Assembly: GCF_000967655.1 (NCBI RefSeq)
Contig: NZ_JXYA01000018.1
Coordinates: 1-64,000, forward strand
DNA length: 64,000 bases
Source: Pseudoalteromonas rubra
GTDB taxonomy: Bacteria; Pseudomonadota; Gammaproteobacteria; Enterobacterales; Alteromonadaceae
Direction of reading: 5' to 3'
This document shows, piece after piece, positions 19,321 through 28,691 of this stretch. The notes beneath the pieces are model-generated. The model was not told the origin of the DNA, searched no databases, and saw nothing but the letters and a program-made list of their open reading frames with translations. Position 1 is the stretch's first letter; every line of letters begins with the position of its first letter. A program made the translations under genes and the position numbers.

Positions 19321-20529
19321 CTAGTTGCGGGCGGTGTCTTTGTCTTTGCACTTTTGGCCACGCCCGTACTGCACCAGGGCTGTCAGTGCTACCGCAGCAA
19401 ACATCATTGCCGAGAAAGGCACCGTGTTGTTGGCATGGAGTAAGGCAAGCAACGGTCCGACCAAAGCCCCGCTTCCAAACCTAAGCGTGCCAATAACCGC
19501 CGTCGCTGTCCCCGAGTTTTTCTCAAACTCCAGTAAAATAAGCGCATCTGCATTTGCCGCACTGACTCCCAGGCTCATCATCAAGGGCGCAATGCTCAGC
19601 ACGATATAGTACAAAGATAAATCCATCAGGCTGAACACTAACAGCGCGGATGCACTCAGCAAGCCAAGCAGCAGGCCGTAATACAACATTTTGCGCGAGC
19701 CCACCTTGGGAACCAGGCGGGTATTGAGAAAATTACCCAGCATCAGGGCAACCACATTAAAGGCAAACAGCACTCCAAACAGCTGCTCTGAGACGGCAAA
19801 ATAATCAAGATAAATAAAAGACACGGAGGTCAGAAAACAAAAGAACGCAAATGAAACCAGCATTGAACTGGCAATATCTGGCAATGCAGCCCGATTGGTA
19901 AGCACCGTCGCGTAACTGTCAAAGAACAGATGAAGTCCGCGCTTGTCACTTTTGTAGATAGGTACTTCCACCAGATAAAAGTAAGCGAGGATCATTACCA
20001 CAACGGCATAACTTGCCAGGGTAAGAAAAATCCACTGCCAGCTTGCCAACCCCATAATGGCCGAACCCACACTGGGCGCAATCAGCGGAGCGACCATCAT
20101 GATCATCGAGACATAGGACATACCTTTAGCGGTATTTGCTTGATAAATATGACGAATAATGCCTGGCACAACAACCGTTGCTGCCGCACCGGTAAACGCT
20201 TGCGCGCCCCTCAGTATCCACAACTGCAAAATATCACTGCTAAAAGCTAGTAACAATGAACTCAGAGCAAACCCGCCAAGCCCAAATAATGCCAGCTTGC
20301 GCCGACCTAGCTGATCAGCCAATGGACCATACAGCATCATGCCAAGCGCGTAACCGGCCAGGTAGATACTTAAAGATAGCTGCACCTGCGGCATGTCTGC
20401 CCCTAAGCTACTGGCGATCACCAGCATCGCAGGTAAATACATATCGATTGCCAGCGGCGTTATTGCCACAATACTGGCTAACAGGGGCAGTAATATACGG
20501 GTGTTAAAAGCGCGTGCAGTATCGTCCAT
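19321..20529 (-). CDS. Bcr/CflA-family MFS drug exporter
   Basis: A 402-residue, 12-helix major facilitator. The N-terminus (TPLAIDMYLPAM), the loop 2-3 motif (YGPLADQLGRRKL) and the helix 5 region are typical of the Bcr/CflA group of drug:H+ antiporters, which export antibiotics, dipeptides or cysteine-like compounds across the inner membrane. It is a single gene with gaps on both sides. The substrate is not predictable. Confidence 0.85.
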   Translation of the reverse strand: MDDTARAFNTRILLPLLASIVAITPLAIDMYLPAMLVIASSLGADMPQVQLSLSIYLAGYALGMMLYGPLADQLGRRKLALFGLGGFALSSLLLAFSSDILQLWILRGAQAFTGAAATVVVPGIIRHIYQANTAKGMSYVSMIMMVAPLIAPSVGSAIMGLASWQWIFLTLASYAVVVMILAYFYLVEVPIYKSDKRGLHLFFDSYATVLTNRAALPDIASSMLVSFAFFCFLTSVSFIYLDYFAVSEQLFGVLFAFNVVALMLGNFLNTRLVPKVGSRKMLYYGLLLGLLSASALLVFSLMDLSLYYIVLSIAPLMMSLGVSAANADALILLEFEKNSGTATAVIGTLRFGSGALVGPLLALLHANNTVPFSAMMFAAVALTALVQYGRGQKCKDKDTARN

Positions 20530-20608
20530 TGAGTACCAAATACTAAAAAGAGGGACGCAGATTATATCAGTTTAGTTCGCAATCCGCACCCCAGCTCCGA
20601 CAGGTGCA

Positions 20609-21820
20609 TTACCTCTCCCAGCGCGAAAATACCCAGTAACTCAATGCAGCCCCCAGCACCGCATTTAACGGCACAATGCCTGGCAGAAAATGGCCAGCTA
20701 ACACGCCCACGCCAACAGCTGCAAGAGCACTGTAACGCACCGTTTGCCACTGCATTTGTTCAAATGCATGATAGCGCTGCCTGTTAACCAGATAGTCGGC
20801 TATCAACACACCGCCGATGGGCGGGATGGCAGCCGACAAAAAGGTCAGCCAGCCAACAAAGTGGTTATACAACCATAACGCACTGAGTGTACCAACAATG
20901 CCATTAATCACTGCCAAATTACGACTAGACCAGCCGGTAATATTGGCAAATCCGAGGCCGGATGCATACAGTGCATTGTCATTGGTAGTCCAGATATTGA
21001 GGCCCAGAACCACAATGGCAGGTAAAAGTAAGCCTTGCAGCATCAGTACCTGAGCGATATCAGATTCACCCGTTGCAGCCGAGCCCGCAGCACCAAATAT
21101 AAACATCAGGCTGTTGCCGAGGAAAAACGCAATCAGCGTGATCAGCACAGCACTGGCGGGCCTGCGAGCAAAACGCACGAAATCGGCAGTGAGCGTGCCG
21201 GCGGAAATAAACGACCCCACCACCAGTGCGATGGCCCCACTCAAAGGTAAGGGTGTTGCCGGTACTAAAGACTGTAACTGGCTCAGCCCCCCGACTTCCC
21301 CAACTGCCAGCCACACGGAGTATCCACCTAACAAAGCGATAGCAGGCACGGCAATAACAGATAGCGCCATTAATGCAGAAATACCAAAATAAACCGTGGT
21401 CGTCATTGCCAGGCCCGCCACAATGATCAACACATTGGTATCGATACCCGTTGCTTTTTGGACTGGGATTGCAAACATCGCCACGCCAACACCAAACCAA
21501 CCCACTTGAGTGCCACCGAGCAACAACGAGGGCAGCCAGGAGCCCTTTACACCAAATGAAAATCGCGCCAGCAAATGCGTAGACAATCCGGTAGAGGCAC
21601 CAATAAACCCCAGCGCCGCTGTGTATATACCGAGTAATAAATTACCGACTAACACCGCCAGAAAAAAATCGTTAAATGAGAGCCCGGTGCCCAGCGTCCC
21701 ACCTGTCCACATGCTCGCAGAAAAAAAAGTCAGCCCCAGCATCAGTAAAGATAAGGCTACCACGCCTTTTCTTGCCGACTCTGGAACGGGTTTAAGCCCA
21801 TAATTACTGTCTTCAGTCAC
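20609..21820 (-). CDS. codB: Cytosine permease (NCS1 family)
   Basis: A 12-helix nucleobase:cation symporter closely resembling E. coli CodB throughout: FFSASMWTGGTLGTGLS, LLLGGTQVGWFGVGVAMFAI, SFISAGTLTADFVRF and LNIWTTNDNALYASG. The frame is open to an ATG at 21868, but CodB proteins begin just before the PVPxSARKGV motif. A GTG at 21820, giving VTEDSNYGLKPVP and preceded by AAGG, fits better, so I place the start there (403 aa). It imports cytosine. The usual partner, cytosine deaminase (codA), is not adjacent. Confidence 0.88.
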   Translation of the reverse strand: MTEDSNYGLKPVPESARKGVVALSLLMLGLTFFSASMWTGGTLGTGLSFNDFFLAVLVGNLLLGIYTAALGFIGASTGLSTHLLARFSFGVKGSWLPSLLLGGTQVGWFGVGVAMFAIPVQKATGIDTNVLIIVAGLAMTTTVYFGISALMALSVIAVPAIALLGGYSVWLAVGEVGGLSQLQSLVPATPLPLSGAIALVVGSFISAGTLTADFVRFARRPASAVLITLIAFFLGNSLMFIFGAAGSAATGESDIAQVLMLQGLLLPAIVVLGLNIWTTNDNALYASGLGFANITGWSSRNLAVINGIVGTLSALWLYNHFVGWLTFLSAAIPPIGGVLIADYLVNRQRYHAFEQMQWQTVRYSALAAVGVGVLAGHFLPGIVPLNAVLGAALSYWVFSRWER

Positions 21821-21905
21821 GCCCTTGCTTGCCTTTTTGGTAAAATATAATTGCCCAGTTGAGCACAAAACAGTGGAAACAATATGGAGCTAACAGAGGC
21901 ATTTA

Positions 21906-22364
21906 TCAGAGAATAGTCACCGCGCTGGGTTTAAGCCGGTATACCGTGATCGGATTTTTCAGTGTTTGGGGGTCAAAGGCTTCGCCGTTTTCCTCCGCTT
22001 TGTGAGCAAGGTAACGACGTGATTTTTCTAAACTCAGCTGAAACACCTCAAATTTACCAGTGGCCAGCGCTGTTTTGCCAATGGCGGACATTGGAAAAAC
22101 CATGTCTCCATCACGCACCTTCACGGTGATCTGCTCGCCTTTTTCTACCTCCAGCGTCATCCAACAACCGCGCTTTTTGCATACCTTTGTCACTACCCCT
22201 TTCACTGTGACCTGGGTTTGATGGTACTGACTTGCCTTTGCCAGCAAGGTTGACGCATCAATAACATTGGTTTTGTCGGCACCGCCGGCGAACTCCATTG
22301 GCTGAGCAAACGCAGACGCGGTGCACACTATAGCAAGCAAACCCAACATTGTTCTTATTAACAT
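21906..22364 (-). CDS. Periplasmic DUF4920-type protein
   Basis: An exported protein of about 152 residues with a cleavable signal peptide ending ASAFA. The mature domain looks like a small OB-fold: TVKGVVTKVCKKRGCWMTL, then a strand-rich middle with VFPMSAIGKTALATGKF. The KVCKKRGCWM cysteines are typical of DUF4920 and may bind metal or form a disulphide. The frame runs upstream to an ATG at 22385, but AGGAG sits 6-7 nt before the ATG at 22364, which starts the signal peptide, so I use that start. Function unknown. Confidence 0.75.
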   Translation of the reverse strand: MLIRTMLGLLAIVCTASAFAQPMEFAGGADKTNVIDASTLLAKASQYHQTQVTVKGVVTKVCKKRGCWMTLEVEKGEQITVKVRDGDMVFPMSAIGKTALATGKFEVFQLSLEKSRRYLAHKAEENGEAFDPQTLKNPITVYRLKPSAVTIL

Positions 22365-22574
22365 ATTATTCTCCTGATAAGGCATTCTGATTAGCCATTA
22401 TTACAGATAAAGCCGTGATAACAAGCGCTTGCTAATTTTAATCTATGGATATACATGTTCAGCATAAAAAACACTAAAACCACACCTCATTTACAAACCA
22501 TTACATACTGCCTTGCAACATGGATGAGAACTACTTACCTTAAATGGGTAAACACTATCACAAAGGAAAATAGT

Positions 22575-23093
22575 ATGAATAAGATGATCAAATCCGCTTT
22601 GGCAATAACAACACTAGCAATGCTGAGTACAACGGCACAGGCTGCGCCACAGGAGTGGCAAGGCTATTATAAGGGCCAGTGTGAAGTTATCTCCCCTGTA
22701 CGTGGAACTTTATATCAGTTTCCAATGTCACTTGAAATTGGTGCAGCGGTCGACAACAAAGCCGACTGGATCATTGTTTATGGAGAGGGAGAGCGTAAAA
22801 GTGTTCGCAACTACAGCTTGCTAACGCTTAATGAAAACCTGGGCCATTACGCAGTGGATGAAAACAATGGAGTTGTGATTGATCAATACCTGCTTAACGA
22901 TGAATTCCTGAGCTTGTTTGAAGTAGGCAGCACCAAGCTACAGGCTTCTTATAAACTTGATAGCAATGGCAGCATAGACGTTAACATCAATACCTTCAGT
23001 GTCGACCCAATCCGTGAATCCAAAGTTGGTCAGTTCGTGGTATCCAGCTACCAGGGCAACACACAGCAAAGGTGCAAACTGTTCAAGTGGTAA
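22575..23093 (+). CDS. Secreted protein of unknown function
   Basis: 172 residues starting MNKMIKSAL, with AAAGGA upstream and a signal peptide cleaved after AQA. The frame is open 40 codons further upstream, but that part lacks coding character. The mature protein is beta-rich with two cysteines (GQCEVIS near the N-terminus, QRCKLFKW at the end), probably a disulphide pair holding a small barrel. I do not recognise the family. It stands alone and is closed by a strong bidirectional terminator. Confidence 0.65.
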   Translation: MNKMIKSALAITTLAMLSTTAQAAPQEWQGYYKGQCEVISPVRGTLYQFPMSLEIGAAVDNKADWIIVYGEGERKSVRNYSLLTLNENLGHYAVDENNGVVIDQYLLNDEFLSLFEVGSTKLQASYKLDSNGSIDVNINTFSVDPIRESKVGQFVVSSYQGNTQQRCKLFKW

Positions 23094-23155
23094 GCGAGCA
23101 AAGCACTACTCAGGCCGTTCAACGGCACGCTATCTGAGGATATAAATATTGTCAG

Positions 23156-23187
23156 ACAAAGCGGGCAACCGTGCCCGCTTTGTTTTA
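23156..23187. terminator. Bidirectional terminator between convergent genes
   Basis: ACAAAGCGGGC and GCCCGCTTTGT form a perfect 11-bp stem around a 6-nt loop, with a T run after it on the plus strand. It sits between the secreted protein gene and the convergent lipoprotein gene and can serve both. Confidence 0.85.
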
Positions 23188-23208
23188 ATAAAGGTGAGAC
23201 CTTTTTCG

Positions 23209-25158
23209 TTAACCTCCGCCTCCACCCGTGACCGTACCTTCGACTGTCACCATAACATCAACATTTTCAGAGCTGATCCGATATTGAATGCTGGTTATCG
23301 CGCTGGCATCAGTAGACAAGAACAGATTAATCAACGGGCCACTGTCGTCAGCTCCGTAATTAATTTGTATGCGTTTCTCCTGCTCAAGATTAGTGCGATC
23401 AAAGATAGCAACGATATCACTTGGCGCGAAGCTCGTGCCTGTGTCGAAGTCGATAGTACCGTCTGACCCAATTATCACTGTTCCGCGTGAATGGCCTGCG
23501 CCTGTGACTGTATACTCCCCGGCTCTTGCGGTAACCAGAGCAAGGTTAGTCACTCCCTCGGCAACAAATGAGCCAAGCAGCACCTTCTCCATCGTAAACA
23601 GGTTGATTTCATTGAGCCCGGTCGGGGTCACTGACACGCGGTAAACAAACCCACTCTGCTCATCTTTATAGACGTACTCAGTGCCTTCCATCATGACATC
23701 ATCTAGCGACATTTCATCCCCGTTATTTGCTTCGGGATCAGTGTCAATAAACAGCATACCGGAGCTCGAGAAAGTAAATTTCACTTTTTGCCCGTCAGCA
23801 TAGCTGCTGCCGCTTTGCGTTAAATTAAACACCATCACAAACGACTTGCCTTTGAGTACTTCCGGCAACATCACATCGTCGTCCATGTCATCGTCGTCAT
23901 CGTCTTTGCCAGTCAGCGTCCAGGTGTAAGTTAAATCGGATGAAACCGTTACCCCCTGAGTCGTAACTGAGTAACGCACAGAGACCACAATTTTGGTGTC
24001 TGAGCTGCTTACCAGTTCAAATGCCAAATCATTGACCGTCAATTGCTGTTGAACAAATGAATCCTCAATCTGCTTTTTGATGGTTTCAAGGTCATTGGGA
24101 TCAGGCGCGGGTACGTTATTGATCGTGATTGGCGGTATTTCTGTAGTGACACCCGCCACAGTCGAACTGCCTGTGATGGTCAAAGTATTTCCTTCACCGT
24201 CGTTACCGCTATTGTCACCGCCGGATCCTGGAGACAAACCACCGGGAACAAAATCCAGGTCTAGAGAACCCAAGTCCAGGCTGGCAAAAATGTCGTTCAG
24301 CCCCTCCAAGGTTTTTTTAATGTTATCCAGTGAAAACGTAGTGTTTAAGTCTGTGGTTAAACCCACTTGCTGGGCATAAGCCTGAATAGCGCTGGTATAT
24401 TCACTAATAAAAGTACTGGCATTATACAGAGGTGACTCAAAAGCTTGGTCGCCAACCTTGCCATCTATTGTGAGATCTAAAAAGTCAGCGCGCAATGCAT
24501 CAACAATGGCCAGCGCCGGTGAGCTGGATGAGCTGCCCAATTGTGCCAATGCAGCCAGAGAAACGGCATAAATACCGGCCTGATCATCACTTGCGGTCAC
24601 ACCGCTGGCCGCGTCAATCAATTGTGGAGGTGCCGTAATATCCGTCAAGGCAGGTGCCAGTGCAGTGCGCACCTGCTCGTTGACCAGGTTAACGGCCTCA
24701 GCACTGGTGGCTCCGGTATTTATTATGGCCGTTGCCGCAATTTCGGTCAGTGTGGTGACCCCAACTTCAGACTTAAAAGCACTCAATACGGCGCGTAGCG
24801 TAGTGTCAGCCGGTAAGGCCAAAAAAGTACCTTTGGCCTCATCAAAATATTCGGCGTCTGCTCCCCCCAAAACCTCGACGATAAAGGGCTCAGCAATTGC
24901 GGAGTTAAGCGTAATGGTCGCAACCCCGGTTTCGCCGGTATTACCTGTCGCGCCTTCAATGGGTGTGTTATTGGCAAGTAAAATGAGCCTGACAGTTGCA
25001 TTTTTGGTTAATCCCAATGCCGGGCTCACTTTGATTTCTGTGGTTTGTGCGGTTTGATCTGGCGTTGTGGTATTGTCGTCGTCATCATCGCCCAGGCAGG
25101 AGGCAAGTACGAGAACAGACAATATAACAAGCCAGTTGCGCAGCTTGTATATCTTCAT
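23209..25158 (-). CDS. Large lipoprotein with Asp-rich N-terminus, unknown function
   Basis: A 649-residue lipoprotein. The signal peptide ends in the lipobox LASC, followed by LGDDDDDN and a Thr-rich linker. The next part has an Ig-like opening (VRLILLANNTPIEGATGNTGETG) and a helical middle. A second acidic run (DDDDDMDDD) separates it from a beta-rich C-terminal domain, and the protein ends in five glycines. Acidic runs suggest calcium binding. AGGAA precedes the start. I do not recognise a named family; multi-domain lipoproteins of this kind are common in Alteromonadales and are presumably surface or periplasmic. Confidence 0.75.
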   Translation of the reverse strand: MKIYKLRNWLVILSVLVLASCLGDDDDDNTTTPDQTAQTTEIKVSPALGLTKNATVRLILLANNTPIEGATGNTGETGVATITLNSAIAEPFIVEVLGGADAEYFDEAKGTFLALPADTTLRAVLSAFKSEVGVTTLTEIAATAIINTGATSAEAVNLVNEQVRTALAPALTDITAPPQLIDAASGVTASDDQAGIYAVSLAALAQLGSSSSSPALAIVDALRADFLDLTIDGKVGDQAFESPLYNASTFISEYTSAIQAYAQQVGLTTDLNTTFSLDNIKKTLEGLNDIFASLDLGSLDLDFVPGGLSPGSGGDNSGNDGEGNTLTITGSSTVAGVTTEIPPITINNVPAPDPNDLETIKKQIEDSFVQQQLTVNDLAFELVSSSDTKIVVSVRYSVTTQGVTVSSDLTYTWTLTGKDDDDDDMDDDVMLPEVLKGKSFVMVFNLTQSGSSYADGQKVKFTFSSSGMLFIDTDPEANNGDEMSLDDVMMEGTEYVYKDEQSGFVYRVSVTPTGLNEINLFTMEKVLLGSFVAEGVTNLALVTARAGEYTVTGAGHSRGTVIIGSDGTIDFDTGTSFAPSDIVAIFDRTNLEQEKRIQINYGADDSGPLINLFLSTDASAITSIQYRISSENVDVMVTVEGTVTGGGGG

Positions 25159-25296
25159 GGTAATTCCTGGTTTTGACGGTTACTGATAATTACTCTGGCA
25201 CAGCAATGGATCCACCTCATCACCATGCCACAGCAAAAACAGTTTAGTTTAACGAAACAATTAACGCCTATTTTTTAACCAGAAATATCCTTTTTT

Positions 25297-25758
25297 TTAT
25301 TCGTTTTCTTGATAAGGGTACTGATGGTGAATTTGCTCACGGCAGGTCATGCCCAGGTATTCACAGGTTTTCTGGATCACTTCTGTAAAGCACCTGGGCG
25401 CGGTCTCCTGGATGGAGTTGGATAATATCGAAAACTGTTTGTCACGTAGCCTTCTCAGCTCAGGCTGAAGTGTTTCATCATCCATAAAATCGGTAATACG
25501 GTCGAAGAACGCTTTCATTTTTGGCGTTATCGCATACCAGTATACCGGCGAGGCAAAAACAATGTGATCGTAGTTCAGCACAGCCCGAAACAGAGCACGA
25601 AAATCATCTTCCGAGTTACTGTGATTATAGCAATAATCTTTAATATCATAATCATCGAGATATAGGCTATCGGCCTGCAACTGCTGCGCCAACTGTTGTA
25701 CGGATTGTGCGGTATTACCCTGCCTGTTTGAACTTGAGTAAAGAATGATCGACTTCAT
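25297..25758 (-). CDS. SoxR-controlled flavodoxin-fold NAD(P)H-dependent oxidoreductase
   Basis: A 153-residue flavodoxin-like protein. The N-terminal SSSNRQGNTAQSV loop binds the FMN phosphate, and SPVYWYAITPKMKAFFDR is the conserved flavin-side motif of the NADPH-dependent FMN reductase group. It probably reduces quinones or similar redox-cycling compounds. It is divergent from soxR, and its promoter has a SoxR box lying in a 19-bp spacer, so it is very likely a direct SoxR target induced by redox-active compounds. It stands in the place soxS occupies in enteric bacteria. Confidence 0.85.
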   Translation of the reverse strand: MKSIILYSSSNRQGNTAQSVQQLAQQLQADSLYLDDYDIKDYCYNHSNSEDDFRALFRAVLNYDHIVFASPVYWYAITPKMKAFFDRITDFMDDETLQPELRRLRDKQFSILSNSIQETAPRCFTEVIQKTCEYLGMTCREQIHHQYPYQENE

Positions 25759-25787
25759 TGTGGTTCTCCTTTGAGTTATTTGCTGCT

Positions 25788-25818
25788 AGCATAAAACCTC
25801 AACCAAGATTGAGGTAAA
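25788..25818 (-). promoter_or_regulatory. SoxR-type promoter and operator
   Basis: On the minus strand, TTTACC (-35) and TATGCT (-10) are separated by 19 bp, the over-long spacing of MerR-family promoters. The dyad CCTCAA-N6-TTGAGG lies within this interval and matches the 18-bp enteric SoxR box in both half-sites. The box ends about 10 bp before the soxR start codon on the other strand, so SoxR binding can also limit its own expression. Confidence 0.85.
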
Positions 25819-25825
25819 GAACCGA

Positions 25826-26353
25826 ATGACCCCAACTCACACAACGGAGCGAGACGAACCTAAGCTCAGCGTCGGGCAAGTTGCAAAACGTGCCGATGTT
25901 GCAGTCTCCGCACTGCATTTTTACGAAAATAAAGGACTGATCCGCAGTTGGCGCAACAACGGCAATCAAAGACGTTACAAAAAAGATGTTCTGCGCCGCA
26001 TTGCCATCATTAAAGCCGGCCAGAAAATGGGAATAACCCTGGCAGAAATAAAACAAACTCTGATGTCGTTGCCACACAGCAATACCCCAAGTAAAGAAGA
26101 CTGGGCCCGTATGTCCAGTTTGTGGCGCGCGCAGCTGGACGAAAAAATAGCGTATATGCAACGGGTTCGCAGCATGGTTGACGGCTGCATTGGCTGTGGT
26201 TGTTTATCGATGAGCCGCTGCCCTATGTACAACCCGGATGATGTAGTCGCACAAGCAGGTAATGGCGCGGTACTGATAGATAACCCTGAGCAGGCAAAGG
26301 CCGCCAAATCTTGTTATGATGACGACAATAACAAAAAAGGAACAAGCGAATGA
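25826..26353 (+). CDS. soxR: Redox-sensing MerR-family regulator SoxR
   Basis: A 175-residue MerR-family protein. The N-terminal winged helix (LSVGQVAKRADVAVSALHFY) is followed by a dimerisation helix and the [2Fe-2S] cluster motif C-x2-C-x-C-x5-C, seen as CIGCGCLSMSRC. The cluster is oxidised by redox-cycling compounds and by superoxide or NO, which activates the promoter carrying the 19-bp spacer. The divergent flavodoxin-fold gene is the evident target. The C-terminal tail after the cluster is about 40 residues. The stop codon overlaps the start of the downstream DUF885 gene (ATGA), so the two are co-translated. Confidence 0.95.
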   Translation: MTPTHTTERDEPKLSVGQVAKRADVAVSALHFYENKGLIRSWRNNGNQRRYKKDVLRRIAIIKAGQKMGITLAEIKQTLMSLPHSNTPSKEDWARMSSLWRAQLDEKIAYMQRVRSMVDGCIGCGCLSMSRCPMYNPDDVVAQAGNGAVLIDNPEQAKAAKSCYDDDNNKKGTSE

Positions 26354-28137
26354 AAAAAACAGCACTCAGCCTCTCTCTGGCAGCCATATTTACGCTGGCT
26401 GGTTGTGCTCAGACCACGACACACTCAGAGTCGCAGCAGGCAACTTCAGTGACCAGCCAACAAACCAGTGATGTGGCCTTCGCTGCATTCTCTGAGCAGT
26501 TTATCGAACAGTATTGGCAGCAGTACCCCGAGCTGTCGGTTTACTTTGGCTACGGCAAATATGATGATGTCATCACCATCCCAAGCGCTGCCAATCGCTC
26601 TGCCGAGCTGGCTTTTATCGCCACTCAGTTAGCAAAGCTCCAGTCATTTGATTTAGCTCAGCTCAGCGACCACCTTAAAATCGATTATCACCTGATTGAA
26701 AATACACTCAAGCGCGCCAAATGGGAGCTGGAAACGTTCAAGAGCTGGCAATGGAACCCAAGTAGCTACAATGTATCGTACGGCTTTGCCAGCATTCTGA
26801 ACAGCCGCTTTAAGTCTGAGGATGGCAAGCTTCGCCAGGTGTTTAAGCGACTCAAGTTTGTACCTGAATACTACGACGCTGCACAAGCCAACATTGACCA
26901 GCCAACGCTGGAATATACTCAGCTCGGGATCCAGCAAAACAAAGGCGCATTCAGCGTTTTGACGGACGATTTGCTGACACGTGTGGATGCGCTCAGCACC
27001 TTTAGTGCCGAAGAAAAGGCCGAGTTCAAGCAACGCTTTGCCAACGCTAAAACGGCAATTCATGGTTACATTGACTTTCTGACTGCGCTTGAACAGGAAT
27101 TGCAAAAAACCGGTAATGCGCGGAGTTTTAGGATTGGAGAGGCACTTTACGAAGACAAATTTGCGTTTGATATTCAGTCTGGATATACCGCCAAACAAAT
27201 GTATCAAAAAGCCCTAGCGGACAAAGCCCGCGTCACTGCTGAGATGATCACACTGACCGACCAACTTTGGCCTAAGTATTTCCCCGATACGGCGCGCCCT
27301 GGCGATGATACACAAGCCATTGCAACACTTATCAAGCACCTGTCTCAGCGTCATGTTGAAAAATCTCAGTTTGTAAACGAAATTAAGCGCCAGATCCCTG
27401 AACTGGAGCGCTTTGTGATGGAAAAAGACTTGCTGACACTCGACCCAGAAAAGCCGCTGGTTGTTCGCCAAACACCGGATTACATGCAAGGCTTTGCACT
27501 GGCGTCTATCTCTGCACCAGGCCCTTATGAGAAAAAAGAAAACACCTATTACAATGTTGAACCGCTGGATGCCCTGACGGATGCACAGGCAGATTCTATG
27601 CTGCGTGAGTACAATCACTGGATCTTACAGATCCTCAATATCCACGAAGCCGTACCGGGTCACTATACACAATTGGTGTACTCAAACACCTCCCCTTCTT
27701 TAGTGAAAAGCATCTTTGGTAATGGCGCTATGGTTGAAGGCTGGGCGGTCTACACTGAGCGAATGATGCTGGAAGAAGGATACGGTAATTTCGAACCAGA
27801 AATGTGGCTGATGTATTACAAGTGGAACCTGCGCGTCATTTGCAACACCATTTTGGACTATGGCATTCAGGTTAAGGGAATAAGCAAAGAGCAAGGCCTG
27901 GACTTACTCATGAACGGCGCATTCCAGGAACAGGCAGAAGCCGAAGGGAAATGGCGTCGGGCCACACTCAGCCAGGTGCAACTGACCAGTTACTACAGTG
28001 GATTTCGTGAAATTTACGATCTGCGCGAAGCGCAAAAGAAACAGCTGGGTAAAGACTTTGACCTCAAAGCCTTTCACGAAGAATTCCTCAGCTACGGCAG
28101 CGCCCCCGTAAAGTACATTCGTCAATTGATGAACTAA
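26350..28137 (+). CDS. DUF885-family lipoprotein, putative zinc peptidase
   Basis: A 595-residue lipoprotein (lipobox LAGC after a 19-residue signal peptide). It is a full-length DUF885 protein: the metal motif HEAVPGHYTQ, of the HExxxGH type, lies near residue 431, and EGWAVYTERMM near residue 460 supplies the third ligand. The family has a gluzincin-like helical fold and is thought to be a peptidase or hydrolase in the periplasm. The start overlaps the soxR stop by 4 nt, an unusual coupling that would tie its level to soxR expression. The stop codon abuts the left end of a MITE-like repeat. Confidence 0.85.
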   Translation: MKKTALSLSLAAIFTLAGCAQTTTHSESQQATSVTSQQTSDVAFAAFSEQFIEQYWQQYPELSVYFGYGKYDDVITIPSAANRSAELAFIATQLAKLQSFDLAQLSDHLKIDYHLIENTLKRAKWELETFKSWQWNPSSYNVSYGFASILNSRFKSEDGKLRQVFKRLKFVPEYYDAAQANIDQPTLEYTQLGIQQNKGAFSVLTDDLLTRVDALSTFSAEEKAEFKQRFANAKTAIHGYIDFLTALEQELQKTGNARSFRIGEALYEDKFAFDIQSGYTAKQMYQKALADKARVTAEMITLTDQLWPKYFPDTARPGDDTQAIATLIKHLSQRHVEKSQFVNEIKRQIPELERFVMEKDLLTLDPEKPLVVRQTPDYMQGFALASISAPGPYEKKENTYYNVEPLDALTDAQADSMLREYNHWILQILNIHEAVPGHYTQLVYSNTSPSLVKSIFGNGAMVEGWAVYTERMMLEEGYGNFEPEMWLMYYKWNLRVICNTILDYGIQVKGISKEQGLDLLMNGAFQEQAEAEGKWRRATLSQVQLTSYYSGFREIYDLREAQKKQLGKDFDLKAFHEEFLSYGSAPVKYIRQLMN

Positions 28138-28346
28138 TACCAATTTCACTTAATACTTGTTTAATTTGAAGGAGCAAATATCACGCTAACTGTGTTAAAA
28201 ATTTCTTATTTAGAACAACTAAATAGCAAAATTTTTGCCTTGCCTACATGGACGTAGGTACCTCAGCGATAGCAGGACGCGTGAGCGGTGTTATCGACGA
28301 CATTTTCTCGCCTCAAATTAGAACTCTTAATTAAGAAAATTGGTAT
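28137..28346 (+). mobile_element. MITE-like inverted-repeat element, copy A (long form)
   Basis: A 210-bp non-coding element bounded by TACCAATTT and AAATTGGTA with TA at both ends, consistent with a TA target. It aligns over its length with the reverse complement of the element at 31643-31804, sharing GAAGGAGCAAAT and CATTTAG/TATTTAG internally. Copy A has about 49 extra bp that include CCTAC-N6-GTAGG, a small hairpin. It has no coding capacity and would need a transposase in trans. Confidence 0.75.
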
Positions 28347-28691
28347 ATCCAGTATGCCGGACTGAAAGGTCCGGCATATTATACTGATTTCAATCATAAG
28401 ATTTTCGGGATCATCCATCGACTCTGGCGAAACCATGTATTATGGCTCATATAAGACTAAAGCAGTGTCACTTTTCCTTCCCAGCGACTTGCCTAAAACT
28501 CACACTATGTTACCATTCGGCCGCTATATTAATAGTCTAAGTGATTATTTAATATACATATAAAATTGCAATCTCCACCTCTTTGGAAAAGACTTACAGA
28601 CACGCCAGATGTTGTGACTTTGTCAGTAGACAGGGACAGATATTCGGAGTAAAGCAATTTAGCGACATACGACGAGTAATCAGGGAATCCA
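28347..28691. other. Intergenic stretch between copy A and the GyrI-like gene
   Basis: Apart from the hairpin at 28351-28380, I see no gene here. Short open frames in the AT-rich part have no ribosome site or coding character. The promoter of the GyrI-like gene presumably lies in the AT-rich 28500-28600 part, but no clear hexamer pair stands out. Confidence 0.5.
28351..28380 (+). terminator. Terminator hairpin downstream of DUF885 gene and MITE
   Basis: TATGCCGGAC and GTCCGGCATA form a 10-bp stem with a 6-nt loop, followed by TTATACTGATTT. The T run is imperfect. It is placed to end the soxR-DUF885 transcript. Confidence 0.55.

Noticed and set aside
21821..21868. Extending CodB to the ATG at 21868
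   Set aside because: The extra 16 residues have no counterpart in CodB proteins; the GTG at 21820 with AAGG upstream matches the family start.
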